Source: Haberlea rhodopensis
Lineage: Eukaryota; Streptophyta; Magnoliopsida; Lamiales; Gesneriaceae
DNA: 64,000 nucleotides
NCBI GenBank assembly: GCA_907163345.1
Contig: CAJQUN010000409.1
Coordinates: 124,001 to 188,000, forward strand
Direction of reading: 5' to 3'
The notes under the pieces are model-generated. The model did not search any database, was not told the DNA's origin, and saw only the letters and a program-made list of their open reading frames with translations. Positions 1 through 11,119 of the stretch are shown here, piece by piece. Position numbers and translations under genes: made by a program. The stretch's first letter is position 1; every line of letters starts with the position of its first letter.

Positions 1-2297
1 CCCCTGAAAAGTTTGACGTTATGAGTGCAATATGCAAAGGATTGGAGATAAACTGGTCAGCGGTGTTATTTCAAACTCTGACTAGTCTAGTGGTCTCTGG
101 CAAGGGTCAATCAGGCTTTGCTCTCCCACTCAGCAGCCTGTTTGACAGCAAACACATTAAAACAGGGGCTCTCTCCAACCTTCATCCAGGGAGACTTATC
201 ACTGCCAAGTATCTTCAGCTTCATCGACAACGAAGTGGCAGAGAAGGTGGGGTGACAAAGCGCCGTTTGACTCAAGTAATTAGTGACTCTGAACAAACTG
301 TCTCGGAATCCGCTGAGTCTTCTCCTCCTCCTCCCCCTCCTAAGAAGCCCAGAACAAGAAAAGCTGCTCCTTCAGCTATCCGACAGCAGGTCATTGCCGC
401 TTCTGATACCATCTCCTCCGCCAGCCCTGCAAACGTTATTCCTAGTAGCGAACCCAGCCCCGACATTCCTTCAACTGAGGAACCAACTGCTTCATTAGCC
501 ATGGTGCCTGCTCCATCAATGGTTCCAGTTGACACTCCGTCAGCACTGGTGAGCTCTCAGCAAGCACCAGGCACTATCAGCTTTAGGACACCCAAGTCCT
601 TGTGTCCATACTGTCATCCAAAGACCACCCCTGCTGGCAAAGGAAAAACTCTTACGGCTCCAGTGTCCACTCCTGTTGCTTTCGAGATCCAGATGGTCAT
701 GGATACAGTTGAAGCCAATTTGCAACCACAGCTGGAGATTTTTGATCGATGGGTAAAGGCTCGAATAAAGGTTCGATTTGATGATTTTGATCCTATTCTG
801 GATCAGGCTAGGGAAGATGAGAACAAAATCCTAGCGTATCTTCAAATCTCAGACCCTGAAACAAGCTTGAAGCTGCGGGATGTTTTTCGCCTGATGAACT
901 ATGTGGGCGAACTTCAAGCCCTTGTGGAAACCCGCCTTCAACATTTCAATGGTGATTCAGGCACAGCGAATCATGATAGAGCCGTTCTAAATGCTCTTGG
1001 CCCCAAGCTGGAAATGGCTGAGCTTGCTCTTCATGATATTCGCATATCCACTGGGATTCACTCATGCTCCACTGCTGAAACTGTTGCAAGCCCTGATCAG
1101 CCGGATCTACAAACGGTAATTGAAAATTTGGAGATCGTCCCCTCTTCTGTGGAGCTCACTTCTACTGCTCTGGAGACTACTCCCACTGGAGCGGAGGCCA
1201 CACCACCTGCATTGGAGGCAGCCTCCTCGGTTAAAGAACTCTCCTCTCCAACTGCTCCTAGCGTTTCCTCTACTCCCAGCTCTCATAATGATCAACAGCC
1301 ACAACCAATGGTTGTTGATCACACCAATGTGGATGCAGTCATTCAAACAGTGGTTCAGCAGGTTACTATATCCTCTGCCAATCATAAACCCAGTGAGTCT
1401 TCCCACTCCAATGATCACACCCAGTCGTCTGCTGTTGCGGTTGATCAAGCCACTACAGCTTTGGCTGTCCCCCAAAATGAAGAAACTGTCAATTTGGCTG
1501 TAACTATCTCAGACTCTACAGCTGCCCCAAATGTTGAAACTACTAGTTTGCACCCCACTGCAGTTGAAGATGCTCAACCAAGTGCTCTTGTCCCTACTAC
1601 TGGTACTCCAATGATTGCTGTAGATCCGTCCATGATTCAAGAGCTTTCTGAGGATTTTTTTGTCTTCACAAACCCTCTGGACGAGCCACCAAACATTGCT
1701 GCACAGCTAGCTAATCTCTCCACTGCAATATCCGCACTAGCCAGCGATGTTCATAAACTTAAGCAGGAAGAGCGGACCGCAACTCTCATACTAGGAACCC
1801 ATCAGCAGCACACGGACTTTCAATTCCAGCAAGTCTACAGGGACTTAAGTAGTTTAACGACTACTATCACCAAACTTCAAACTTTTGCTGAAAACACAAT
1901 GGCGGAAACTCTTTCTCGAATTGGCCAGGCTCGGCTTCAGATCAATCAAAATACTGAATCTCTTCATGCTGCCACATCCCTGGCTCTTGGAGAAAAGATC
2001 GAAGAAGCCAAGAAAGTATTAACCGATCAGTTGGCCACCATGCAGGCAGCATTTGCTTCTCAGATTCAAGATATATGCAACAGCCTGCCTGCACCTCCTC
2101 AAATAATTCGCAGACTACCTGAACCCAGCCGAACTGCTCCCTCAACACAGCGGGCTTCCAGTTCAACTGCTCGTTCATCCCCTGCAACTGGAGCACTCAC
2201 TCAGTCCAGACCAACTGCTCAACCCAGATCTATGAGTCCGCGCCAACCGCCTGCCGAAAAACGCGACTATTCCAAACATTGGTTCGGGCGAAAATAG
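1..2297 (+). CDS. Extra ORF between pol and 3' LTR of a Copia element (5' end outside window)
   Basis: One uninterrupted frame of about 764 codons runs from the window edge to TAG at 2295-2297. The ATG at 21 is probably internal, because the frame is open back to base 3. From N to C terminus it shows a short hydrophobic and aromatic region, a proline run (six P, about residue 102 from that ATG) followed by a basic stretch, a long Ser/Thr/Pro/Val-rich middle, a helical, Gln/Leu-rich likely coiled coil (about residues 575-690), and an S/P/R-rich tail. No protease, RT, RNase H or integrase motif is present. It lies just upstream of a Copia polypurine tract and LTR, where SIRE-type Copia elements carry an env-like gene. 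The N-terminal segment resembles a family of uncharacterised proteins I recall from Lamiales annotations (some named dystroglycan-like); this is from memory and unverified. Function unknown. The intact frame suggests recent activity. Confidence 0.6.
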   Translation, partial: PEKFDVMSAICKGLEINWSAVLFQTLTSLVVSGKGQSGFALPLSSLFDSKHIKTGALSNLHPGRLITAKYLQLHRQRSGREGGVTKRRLTQVISDSEQTVSESAESSPPPPPPKKPRTRKAAPSAIRQQVIAASDTISSASPANVIPSSEPSPDIPSTEEPTASLAMVPAPSMVPVDTPSALVSSQQAPGTISFRTPKSLCPYCHPKTTPAGKGKTLTAPVSTPVAFEIQMVMDTVEANLQPQLEIFDRWVKARIKVRFDDFDPILDQAREDENKILAYLQISDPETSLKLRDVFRLMNYVGELQALVETRLQHFNGDSGTANHDRAVLNALGPKLEMAELALHDIRISTGIHSCSTAETVASPDQPDLQTVIENLEIVPSSVELTSTALETTPTGAEATPPALEAASSVKELSSPTAPSVSSTPSSHNDQQPQPMVVDHTNVDAVIQTVVQQVTISSANHKPSESSHSNDHTQSSAVAVDQATTALAVPQNEETVNLAVTISDSTAAPNVETTSLHPTAVEDAQPSALVPTTGTPMIAVDPSMIQELSEDFFVFTNPLDEPPNIAAQLANLSTAISALASDVHKLKQEERTATLILGTHQQHTDFQFQQVYRDLSSLTTTITKLQTFAENTMAETLSRIGQARLQINQNTESLHAATSLALGEKIEEAKKVLTDQLATMQAAFASQIQDICNSLPAPPQIIRRLPEPSRTAPSTQRASSSTARSSPATGALTQSRPTAQPRSMSPRQPPAEKRDYSKHWFGRK

Positions 2298-3160
2298 TAT
2301 CGTTTTCTGACTCCTCCTTTAATTACTCTTATCTATTTACTGTTTTTGTTGACTTTTTCTTTGTATTTACTGATCAACTTAAATACATTCACATTAATTG
2401 CAACCTTTTCATTTCTATAAATAGCGACTCTTGTTTGTTCACAAAACACACATTCACTCATCATGATTAACTTCAAAACTTTCAAAATTCCTTGGTTTTC
2501 TGTTAAAAACTTCTCCGATTCATGGGTTTATTACTTATCTAAATCAACCCCTCATGGGTTGATTACTTATCTAACCCAGCTCCATTAAGCTTCAGCGTTT
2601 GAATCCTGTTCTGATGCTCATCGTCAGTCAGGAACTGCTCACAGGGGGTGTCTGGGTGCTGATGACAAAAAGGGGGAAGACAGAGATAGAATATTCTCAT
2701 TAGGTGAATCCATAAACCATGGAAGCTGTCTGATGTATATACATATGACTCTTCCCGACCTTCTCTCTGAAACAAGGTAGACCGGCAGAGATAGAGCATT
2801 CTAATTAGGTCCTCTCTGAAACAAGGTGGATCGAGCTCTTCCTCTCTGAAATAAGGTGGATCGAGCTCTTCCTCTCTGACACTAGGTGGATCGAAGCTCT
2901 CCGGGTCTACAATGCTTGTTTAAAGATTTTTCATGTATCAGCTATATTGTGTAAACTAGATTCGTCTTAGATTCTATTCAAGTTATTAGAATTCATCTTA
3001 AATAAAGATGAATCTCTCTCAATTGTCCATTTTGATTACAACTTGTAATCTGCTTATATTTAATGAAAATTTCCTTTCCATTATGTCTTCAAGTATTTTC
3101 AGGATTCTCATCTTATTTACTCTAGTAGGAAATCGATTATTACTTAGTTTTGTCATCACT
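2298..3160 (+). other. Non-coding 3' internal region of the leftmost Copia element
   Basis: AT-rich spacer between the extra ORF and the polypurine tract. It contains a second polypurine-like run (gatgacaaaaagggggaag, about 2660-2678) and short direct repeats, including two versions of an agagatagaatattct-like block near 2685 and 2785. No coding potential beyond chance frames. Confidence 0.5.
2811..2901 (+). repeat. Three tandem 30-bp repeats upstream of the Copia 3' LTR
   Basis: Three head-to-tail units that begin CCTCTCTGAAAyAAGGTGGA and end TCGAGCTCTT, the third diverged; a partial unit lies at 2762. They are internal to the element. Role unknown. Confidence 0.75.
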
Positions 3161-3174
3161 AAAAAGGGGGAAAT
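3161..3174 (+). promoter_or_regulatory. Polypurine tract of the leftmost Copia element
   Basis: AAAAAGGGGGAAAT abuts the TGTTGGGAAAA start of the LTR. This is the usual plus-strand primer site of plant Copia elements and fixes the + orientation. Confidence 0.8.
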
Positions 3175-3327
3175 TGTTGGGAAAACGATTTCTAAGTTTT
3201 GGTGATTACAAACCGTATATTAAAGATCAACTGGATGAAGTCCTACCGGGTAACAAAGACCAACTGGATGAAGCCCTACCGAGTAACAAAGACCAACTGG
3301 ATAAAGACTCCTACCGGGTGAAGACAT

Positions 3328-3640
3328 AAACTGGATGGCTACCAACTGGATAGACATCAACTGGATAGCCACCAACTGGACAAGACATAAACTGGATGGC
3401 TACCAACTGGATAGACATCAACTGGATAGCCACCAACTGGACAAGACATAAACTGGATGGCTGCCAACTGGATAGACATAAACTAGATAGCCACCAACTG
3501 GACAAGACATAAACTGGATGGCTACCAACTGGATAGACATCAACTGGATAGCCACCAACTGGACAAGACATCAACTGGATAGCTACCAACTGAACAAGAC
3601 ATAAACTGGATGGCTACCAACTGGATAGACACAAACTGGA
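3328..3640 (+). repeat. 61-bp minisatellite inside the Copia LTR
   Basis: About five tandem units of roughly 61 bp, each built of four CAACTGGATRG-like sub-repeats (for example ccaactggatagacatc). Looser CAACTGGATGAAGnCC units precede it from 3227. It lies in U3, upstream of the TATA box. Confidence 0.8.
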
Positions 3641-3962
3641 CAGACAACTACTGAACAACTATCAACCGGATAGTCCCACTGAACAAAGACATCAACTGGT
3701 CATAAAAGGATGAACGACCAGTTGAACACAGAAAACCAGCAGAAGTCTAAACTTCCAGTAAGAGCACTAAGCAACGAGACAAAATCAGTACAACATTCTC
3801 TGACAAAGGTACAACAGAGCGGCGCATCCTGCTATATCTCCGCCACCATTACCATCAGAGTGAAAAGAGCCGTTGCTTAGACAAAATAGGAAAGAAGACA
3901 ATATGATTTTGGAAAGCTAATCTCTTCCATATACAGAAAAGCTACCGTTGGACAACCAAACC

Positions 3963-3970
3963 TATAAATA
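3963..3970 (+). promoter_or_regulatory. TATA box in Copia LTR
   Basis: TATAAATA about 790 bp into the LTR, at the expected U3/R boundary; transcription would start about 30 bp downstream. Confidence 0.6.
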
Positions 3971-4575
3971 CGTCCAAGCAGAGAATGAAGAGGTGCTGAG
4001 CGATTTTCAATAAAGAGATATACTTCAAAGCAAACAAGAAAATCATATTACTGATATTCCAAACGTTCAGCAAATAGCAGACAAACAGCGAAACTGAATC
4101 TGTGATAGATTATTTTCAATTAAAGTCTGCTGCTCAAAAACTCTCAAAGCTAGAAAGTTTATTCTGTAAAGAGTGTTATAGAATCCCTTGTAATCAAAAG
4201 ATAAGAAGATTGTGATTGCTAGGAGTTTAGGCCAAGTGTGTTAGTGCCTAAGAAGGTTGTATACTGTAAAGTGTAAACCAAGTCTTCTAGTGAATCCTTC
4301 CTGCAAAGGAAGAAGGGGAGACGTAGAAGCGTTGTGCTTCGAACTTCCAGAAACAACTCTTGTGTTATTTATTCATTACTTTATTACCTCAGTTTTATTC
4401 CTCACAAGTTCAGTAGACGTCTTCCGCACTATCATAAGTGTCTGCTGACTTGCCTGATATTGAGAAGCAACTGTAATACTTAACAGTTTACAGTTAACAA
4501 CAAGAAGAAATCGAAATTGAATCCTGTGTTTATTCAACCCCCCCCCCCCCTCTAAACACTACCCCGATCCTATCA

Positions 4576-5386
4576 GATCGCCAACCGCTACTGGAGCGCA
4601 CTGTTGGCTCGCGATCGATCGCCAGAAACGGGCGATCGATCGCCGATCCCTGCACTTCGAAATCCACCATTTTTTAACACCATTTTCTTCCCAAACCACA
4701 CCAACACTTATACCTTCAACCCAACAACATAAAAACATAATAAACCTTCAAAATACACCTTTAAACAACCCAAAAATCCAACACTCAACCAAAACAATAT
4801 CAACCAAAAACAAACCCATTTCCAAATCAACCAAAACCATTTCAAACCCAAACCAAACACTATAGAAACAACAAGGAGGTATCCATACCTCTTGGGGACT
4901 CCAAATCCTACCAATAATCTCACAAACAAAACTTTTGCAAGGATTTCCCATCCACTTTGAAGCCAAACTCGAAAATAGTGAATGGGTTAGGGTTGGGAGA
5001 GTGATTTGGGGATTTTGTAAAGTGATGGGTAAGGTGGGGGTAGTGGGGTTAAAGGGTTAATTAAAATTGTACCCCAACAATTACCATGATGTATAAAATA
5101 CCCCAACATGATATTTTATAAGCATTTTACCAAAATGCATCAAAATTCCAATTAAATCCATGCTTAACCAAATAATTATCAACCAACATAATTAAACCAT
5201 AATAATACCCAATTACTCAGCATGTATAACATGCACCCTGAAACGCTCTACCGGGTCACGCCTACCATGTGACTAAGCATTTCACCAAGATAATTAATTC
5301 CAACACATAATTTAATTATCACCATAAATAATCACATAAACATAATTAATGCCCAAATTGCAATTAATTATTTCGGGGATATCACA
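4576..5386 (-). mobile_element. Fragment of a Tekay-like Gypsy LTR (minus strand), cut by the Copia insertion
   Basis: On the minus strand it starts TGTGATATCCCCGAAATAAT, matching the LTR starting at 39852, and is followed on its other side by a polypurine-like CTGGGGGTGAT. The rest of the LTR would lie left of the window, beyond the Copia element inserted at GATCG (4576). It holds the first leader splice-donor motif (minus AAGAG|GTATGGATACC at 4888) and two CGATCGATCG palindromes. Confidence 0.75.
4611..4644. repeat. CGATCGATCG palindrome cluster (remnant)
   Basis: Two GCGATCGATCGCC copies, plus a half copy (gatcgcc) at the Copia junction. They lie about 740-780 bp from the LTR start, the same offset as in the LTRs at 39852 and 63507. 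Confidence 0.85.
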
Positions 5387-6747
5387 ATCACCCCCAGTCC
5401 TTATGCAATCATATTGATTTGGGGACTTTACTGTTTCCCTTTTGATTCTTTTAATATTGAGGACAATTTTCATTTAAGTTTGGCATCTGGCTTGCATGCT
5501 TACTTGTTTAATATGCATGCTGAGTGCTGAAATTGACACTTGAATCATCTATGAGCATATATCCAGAAAAAAATAATTTCAAACTTGAGACAAGAATGAA
5601 TTATATTAGTGACTGTATTACATGATGATATTGATCTCACTTTGCATACAGACTTTAATGTTGATGATTGCTAGACTTGTACGTGAATATCATGCTTTGT
5701 GTTAGCATGTCAAGAATGATGAATATTTTGAGCACAATGAGTCATAATCTTGTAGATTGCATGTGTAGTATTGAAGATTTATGTGAAGTTAATGATTTAT
5801 TTTGAGCATCTAGAACCTACTCTAGAACCTACTTGAGAACACTTAGAGGCAAAATTTATAGTTACAAGCTTAATTTAGTGTGATCTAGGCGATCTTTGAG
5901 CCTACCATGTACACATCAATCTCTAGTGTCCCACTTTGAGCTTAATTGAAAAAGAACTGTGTATGTTTAACATACAATGAAACCCACATTCGCCGTTATT
6001 GTCTAAACTCATTATACATACCCTTAGGAGCCTAATTCAATTTTTATCCCTACCTTGGGAATATAATAAATCTAATTTGATGCACGTGAATTTTATATTT
6101 AATGAGCTTGAAAAATATTGATGAATGAGAAAAAGAAAAGAAAATGATTTGCCTTATGAATTAAAAGCAATAGGACCAGCAAAGGTTAAGGCATAAAAGA
6201 AAAAAATGATTGAAAGAGCCTTGTGAAAAGAGAAAAAAATTTAATGCAAAGAGCCAAGGCTGAAAAAAAGATGAAGATAAGCTCAAGAAGTGCTAAAATG
6301 TGAAGTTTACATATTATAAACTATTTTTTGTGTTTATCCTACCTTTTCTTTAAAATCGATACCAAAGACCTAACATTACAAGTTTAAAATACATTCTGAT
6401 CTAAGTTTTGCAAACTTACATTAGTGGCGAAGTGTTTGAAAAATAGGCATATGTGGTGCTCAACGATAATCTTGACTTTAATTTGATTAGCATGATTTGA
6501 TCTATGAAATATGCATGATACTTGAGATTGACAAAAACACACACACACACGTTCCAATTTTGAGATGTGTTCATTGACTTGGGATAATACATGTCTCATT
6601 CAACTCTTTGATAATTCTTGTTGTGTGTAAGTGAGATTTATGAGATAAATCTTGGTTGTGAGCTAGTTTTTTCAAGTATCGAGAATGCACTCGACCTTTT
6701 ATTTTAATGCTTGCTCGAGGACGGTAAAGTGATAAGTTTGGGGGAGT
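5387..6747 (+). mobile_element. 3' internal non-coding region of an Athila-like Gypsy element
   Basis: AT-rich and non-coding, with a purine-rich aaagagaaaa stretch near 6140-6260, a CA microsatellite at 6537-6552, a gctcgaggacg motif and a polypurine tract TTTGGGGGAG (6738-6747 area) abutting the LTR. This layout is typical of the long 3' untranslated part of Athila-type elements. The pol region is missing: the Tekay-like LTR at 4576-5386 occupies that side. Confidence 0.6.
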
Positions 6748-8122
6748 TGATAAGTGCCATTTTTTCACTTATATTTCTATGTTTTATCGTTACTTTTTAT
6801 AATGAGTCTTTAACAAAATACGATTTTTGGTATGATTTTGCATGTTTAAGGAATTTACATAGAAGTGGGAGGAAATGTTGAAAATGAGCTAACACGATGA
6901 AAAAATACACGAATGAGCTAACACATCAAAGAATGGACAAAATTATCAAGCTTGGGAGAAAATGACATCACCGATCGATCTTGAAGAGGTCCACCGATCG
7001 ATCGGTGCAAAGCATAGCCAAAGGAAGAAATTTTGAAGACTTACCGATTGATCGGTACGATATAAAGCTTGAGAAAAAAAAATTGAAGCCTACTTAACGA
7101 TTGATCGATCTATAGTTACTTGACAATCAATCGATAGATGACAGATTTTGGGAAAAAATTGTCTTTTAGAGTTTGAGTCCTACAAGAAATCTACATATTT
7201 TCCCCTCCACTATATAAGGGCTATCTTGGACAAAATTATCGGACTTTGACCCATATTTTAACCATGAACCCAACTCTCAACACCCAAGCTGTAACAACAC
7301 CATCTATCATCCACCACCATTCATCACCACTTTTGACGCTAGATTTGGAACGCCCCAACAAGGAGATGAAGAACACGATCGAGAAGGAAACAAGAGAGGA
7401 AGCTAGGATCTACAAACGGAGTCGACGTCGAGAGTTTATTATTGTCTTTAAATTTTAGTTTTGTTTTCTTTTGATTATATCATGCTTGGATTGTTGCAAG
7501 ACATGTTTAGGCATTGGTTTATTATTATTATGAATTAAGTTTGTTTATCAATACCAAAAGATCCTTTGGTTTGAACATATGTTTTAATTATTAATTGTAG
7601 ATTGAATTCATATATCATAGATGCATAATTTATGTTCTTAATGCTTCAAGTGAGTAACTACCTTCGAATTGATTTTAATTATCATGAATGAGGTTGTGCC
7701 GTGGATTTCAGATTGAGATCGACAGATGATATCAAATGCACATGTGATAGCAATAAATTACCCAATCGAAAGCTAGTAGTTTTCGTGGAACTCAATGCAA
7801 TATTGATTGTTAAATGAGGACATGGGATTGGCTTATTGCACGTTATATTAGGTTTGGTATAGCTTGACTAGAGTATATTAAAAAAATTTAGAAAACTCGT
7901 CATCTTAAAGATATATGGATGATCAATCAACAAAAATAAAAGAATCATAGTGGATTACATTGGTGAAACCGACATCTTGATAATCTTCTCAAGCGGACTT
8001 TTTTCGTCAACTTTGATTTGTTTGTTTGGATTAGTAGTTGGTTATTTAATTAATATTTTATTCAATTAATTATCGTATGCTAAATATAGCTTATTTGGTA
8101 CTTACAGATAGTCCTTGTGGGT
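6748..8122 (+). mobile_element. 3' LTR of an Athila-like Gypsy element, 3' end truncated
   Basis: Starts TGATAAGTGCC right after the polypurine tract. A TATA-like TATATAAGG lies near 7212. The characteristic late-LTR phrase gtccttgtgggttc is reached at 8111-8124, but the terminal part present in the related solo LTR at 33339-34974 is absent, so the LTR is broken shortly before the Helitron at 8140. Confidence 0.65.
6971..7138. repeat. CGATCGATCG-type palindrome cluster in Athila-like LTR
   Basis: Five copies or near copies (ccgatcgatct, ccgatcgatcgg, ccgattgatcgg, cgattgatcgatc, caatcaatcgat), 223-390 bp from the LTR start. The Athila-like LTR at 58044-59461 has its cluster at the same offset. 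Confidence 0.8.
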
Positions 8123-8258
8123 TCCCTCCTTTATTATTACTAGCGTCCGGCGCACATGCAACGCGTGTGTATAACAAAATAAATAATATTGTAGGAAGAA
8201 ATCTGCAGATCCCATTCTTCAATCCAAAAAATCTGATCATCCAATCATCGCCTATCTA

Positions 8259-8830
8259 CTACCAATTTTCAAACCCAGACTTACTCAGATCCACATATTC
8301 CCAGCGCTTCACATCCTCCAAGAGTTTAAAGGGCAAAATTTGATCATCAATCTCAACATCCAATTCATATGCTATTGACTTCCCCACCAAAGCATCCCAT
8401 AAATCGAAACCAGATATATTAGTTTAATCAGATTGGAACCCTGATCCCTTGACAATAGCTTCCTTCAAATCATAAACCAAACAAAAAAATTAATTAAATT
8501 AAAAACTCTATTTCAATAAACAAGCCCATGGTATTGCAATGAAAATCGGCCATTTACTGAGATTTCAAGGTCAATAATTAATGGAGGAGGAAAATTTGAC
8601 TAAATTAACGAAAATTCAGAAATTACCTACCTTGATAGCCTTAGGATACACGACATCAGTACTATGCATGTCCAATATCACCGGCAATCCACAAACATAA
8701 TGAAACTAAGATCTCTGCTTTGTAGATAATTTGTCCCTCATCATCGCAACTCGCAATACATCTCCATAGCTTTGAAATCACTTTTTCGGCATCTCATCAT
8801 CTGTGTCTCGTGAAATTCCTCAAAATAAAC
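8259..8830 (-). pseudogene. Gene-fragment exons carried by the Helitron
   Basis: On the minus strand, 8405 to 8259 is an open C-terminal exon of 48 codons plus stop, starting DLWDALVGK and ending KSGFENW. Upstream, about 8703-8632 encodes a protein-like segment (CGLPVILDMHSTDVV) that ends at a plausible donor, AAG|GTAGGTAATT. Another plausible stretch lies at about 8715-8800 (SKLWRCIASCDDEGQ) in a different frame. Codon usage and the exon-GT structure look like a captured host gene fragment. I do not recognise the gene. Confidence 0.5.
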
Positions 8831-9166
8831 AGCATACATCTACACATGTTGGTTGTTAAGTTCACTCATATGACAATCAAAAATCTCTACGAAATCAATT
8901 TATGTGAAATATATGAAGCATGAACATCTCATTTGAATATTAGGAATTCAATAAAGAAACATCATTAGAACAATACCCCTTCACATTTGTCAGAACATCT
9001 TCTAATCAGTTCTGTGTTATAGCATTTGTGCATTTATATAATCGTAGCCAGAAAATTGTTGAATAAAACAGAAAGACATGAAACACAGAAAAAAATAGAA
9101 GAGGCATCATGACCCTTGAACACATTGATTTTAATATACAAAACGGATTCAAAAACATTACCCTAC

Positions 9167-9712
9167 CTAACGGCCAACACACGCACGGTGCATGTGCCTA
9201 AAATAGATTAATCTCCACACATGGAATTGAACAAAAATATGGAATTGAATAGCAATTAGTACAAAATCTATTAATTTTAAAAAATAAGGAAATAATTAGT
9301 GTCCTCTTTAGTAAATATCTGAAATGAAAAGCACTAGTACAAAAATTGTTGTACAAACGTTTATCAAACACGTTGGAGGCATAATTTTCATAACAAACTA
9401 TTAACAAAAAAAGTGTTTCTAAGATCAATTTAGAACATATAATATCCACTAACAAATAATAATCAGAATCGGGTCATGCAAAAATCTGATTAAATTTATG
9501 TTCAAAAGGAATATTGTATCAACCATAAATTACGGGTTATGAATGCTAAATGACCATTGAATAAACATAAAATCACAAAACATATAGAAATCCTAAAGAG
9601 CAATGTGTTGCCTTTCCTAGCACACACTTTCATGGCTACTATTGCCGGAACGCAAGTGCGAAGTTTGAAAATGAATTGGGAGAAAATCAATTTATATATA
9701 TTATTAGATAGA
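9167..9712 (-). mobile_element. Probable second Helitron nested in the first
   Basis: On the minus strand it starts TCTATCTAATAATATATATA, with the + strand reading GA|T at 9711-9713. Near the other end is a hairpin at 9178-9196 (8-bp stem with one G-T wobble, 3-nt loop), then eight bases and TTAG where CTAG is expected. The layout resembles the outer Helitron, but the 3' terminus is imperfect. Confidence 0.45.
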
Positions 9713-10584
9713 TAAGTTGTCAGGATATAACTGAACCACGTTATTAATCAAATGAAGTACACGTATGAAGCCATGATAATCCAATTTATGACATTACCTT
9801 CCAAGTTCCATGTATCAATATGATGTGAATAAAAAAATTGCACATTTCATCAAACAGGTTGGGATCAAAGCACTTTTCTGAGTAAGATGAAACCCAAAAT
9901 TGGATGATTAAACTATAAAATTATTCAATAATATGATCAATATACATCTCATTCAAAAAGCGGACAAAAAAATTACTAATATACATATAAAATACAAAAA
10001 AAACAACATCATCCCATTAATTTCAAGAAAACTAAATACTACTGATATAGAACGAATGCATAAATAATCATAGGAGCAGAAGATTACATGATAGTTGTTC
10101 TAAGTTTTCACATTTTGAACTGTCAACCCTTCAATTTGGTTTGGTTGTGTCCCTTCACAAAGCTGCTGGAAGTGAAAATGAGAATCATTAAATCCCTTTG
10201 TGCTCTCGATTTTTTTTTATCTTCAAGTATTTACACCTGCAATTGCAAGAGTAAGACGAAAGTAGAGAAAAGTTTCTTTAGATTTCAAACCGGAGAGGCG
10301 AGAGAGCAGTTCATATAATAGAAACGTCGTGAGGTGAACTGTTTGGGTTGGTGCTAGTTTTTGACATTTGGATTTTCTCCGTAAAGAAATAATTAATTAA
10401 ATAAAAATAACAAATATATACAATTAATTAACTAAAAGTAACAAATAGTTAATTATCATTACCGAAAGAAAGAAATATAGTATAGAAGAATTGGTAGGGC
10501 TAGATAAGTAATTTGACATTGGTCTATTTTGGATGGACCAAATTAGTTATTATATGAGGTTTAGATTTTATAATATAGTATAGA

Positions 10585-11119
10585 TACTATAACTTGACAT
10601 TTGTGCATTCATTGAATAATCGTGTTAAATTGGATTTTTATTGTTAAATAAAGTGTGATCAGAACTTATTCAATAGTATCTGGGAAGATTGAAACTCCTT
10701 CAAAACAAAGAAAATTCCACCTTACCTTCATTTGGAAAATATTTTAATCGAAAAGTTTATTATTTTATATATTTGTTGATTAAGTAGTTATTTTGCAACT
10801 TTGCAAGTAAATACGGTATGAATATAATTATTTAAATTTTGCCATAAGTAATAAAAAAAATCATTACATTGTATAACTTTGAGAATTTTTTTCAAAGAAA
10901 ACGCGCTCAGAACTCTCCGGTTTCCATTGTTTTCCCTATCTCCGTCCTCACCGGCACCCGCCTTTAAGACCACCATTGCTGCTTTTGCTCCCTCATGAGG
11001 AATCTTGATGTTTACGGTTTGTGTGTACTATTTACTCGATTTGCCATTAAATTTCAGTTCTTGAATCCTTAAAACGAAAAACAAGAATCCATTTCAACAG
11101 AAATAGCTACGGCAGTGAC
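10585..11119. other. AT-rich host DNA upstream of the PPR pseudogene
   Basis: No ORF, repeat or element end that I can support. From about 10900 the sequence becomes more gene-like (CTCTCCGG, TCCGTCCTC), probably the old 5' region of the PPR locus. Confidence 0.4.

Larger units (their letters stand above)
3175..4575 (+). mobile_element. 3' LTR of Copia (SIRE-like) retrotransposon
   Basis: The 1.4-kb LTR starts TGTTGGG directly after the polypurine tract and ends ...CCCGATCCTATCA. It contains a 61-bp minisatellite in U3, a TATA box at 3963-3970 and a C run near the 3' end. The next bases, GATCG, are the likely target-site duplication; the matching copy would lie outside the window. It is inserted in a GATCG-rich cluster of a minus-strand Tekay-like LTR. 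Confidence 0.8.
8140..10584 (-). mobile_element. Non-autonomous Helitron
   Basis: On the minus strand it begins 5'-TCTATACTATATTATAAAATC and ends CTAG-3' at 8140, inserted between A and T (A at 8139, T at 10585). A hairpin (7-bp stem with one G-T wobble, 3-nt loop) at 8153-8169 sits 9 nt before the terminal CTAG, as in known Helitrons. There are no Rep or helicase frames, so mobility would need an autonomous partner. It carries gene-like exons on its own strand and contains a second Helitron-like insertion. Confidence 0.82.

Noticed and set aside
3210..3650. CRISPR-like repeat array
   Set aside because: Units are contiguous with no unique spacers, and they sit inside a plant LTR; a minisatellite explains them.
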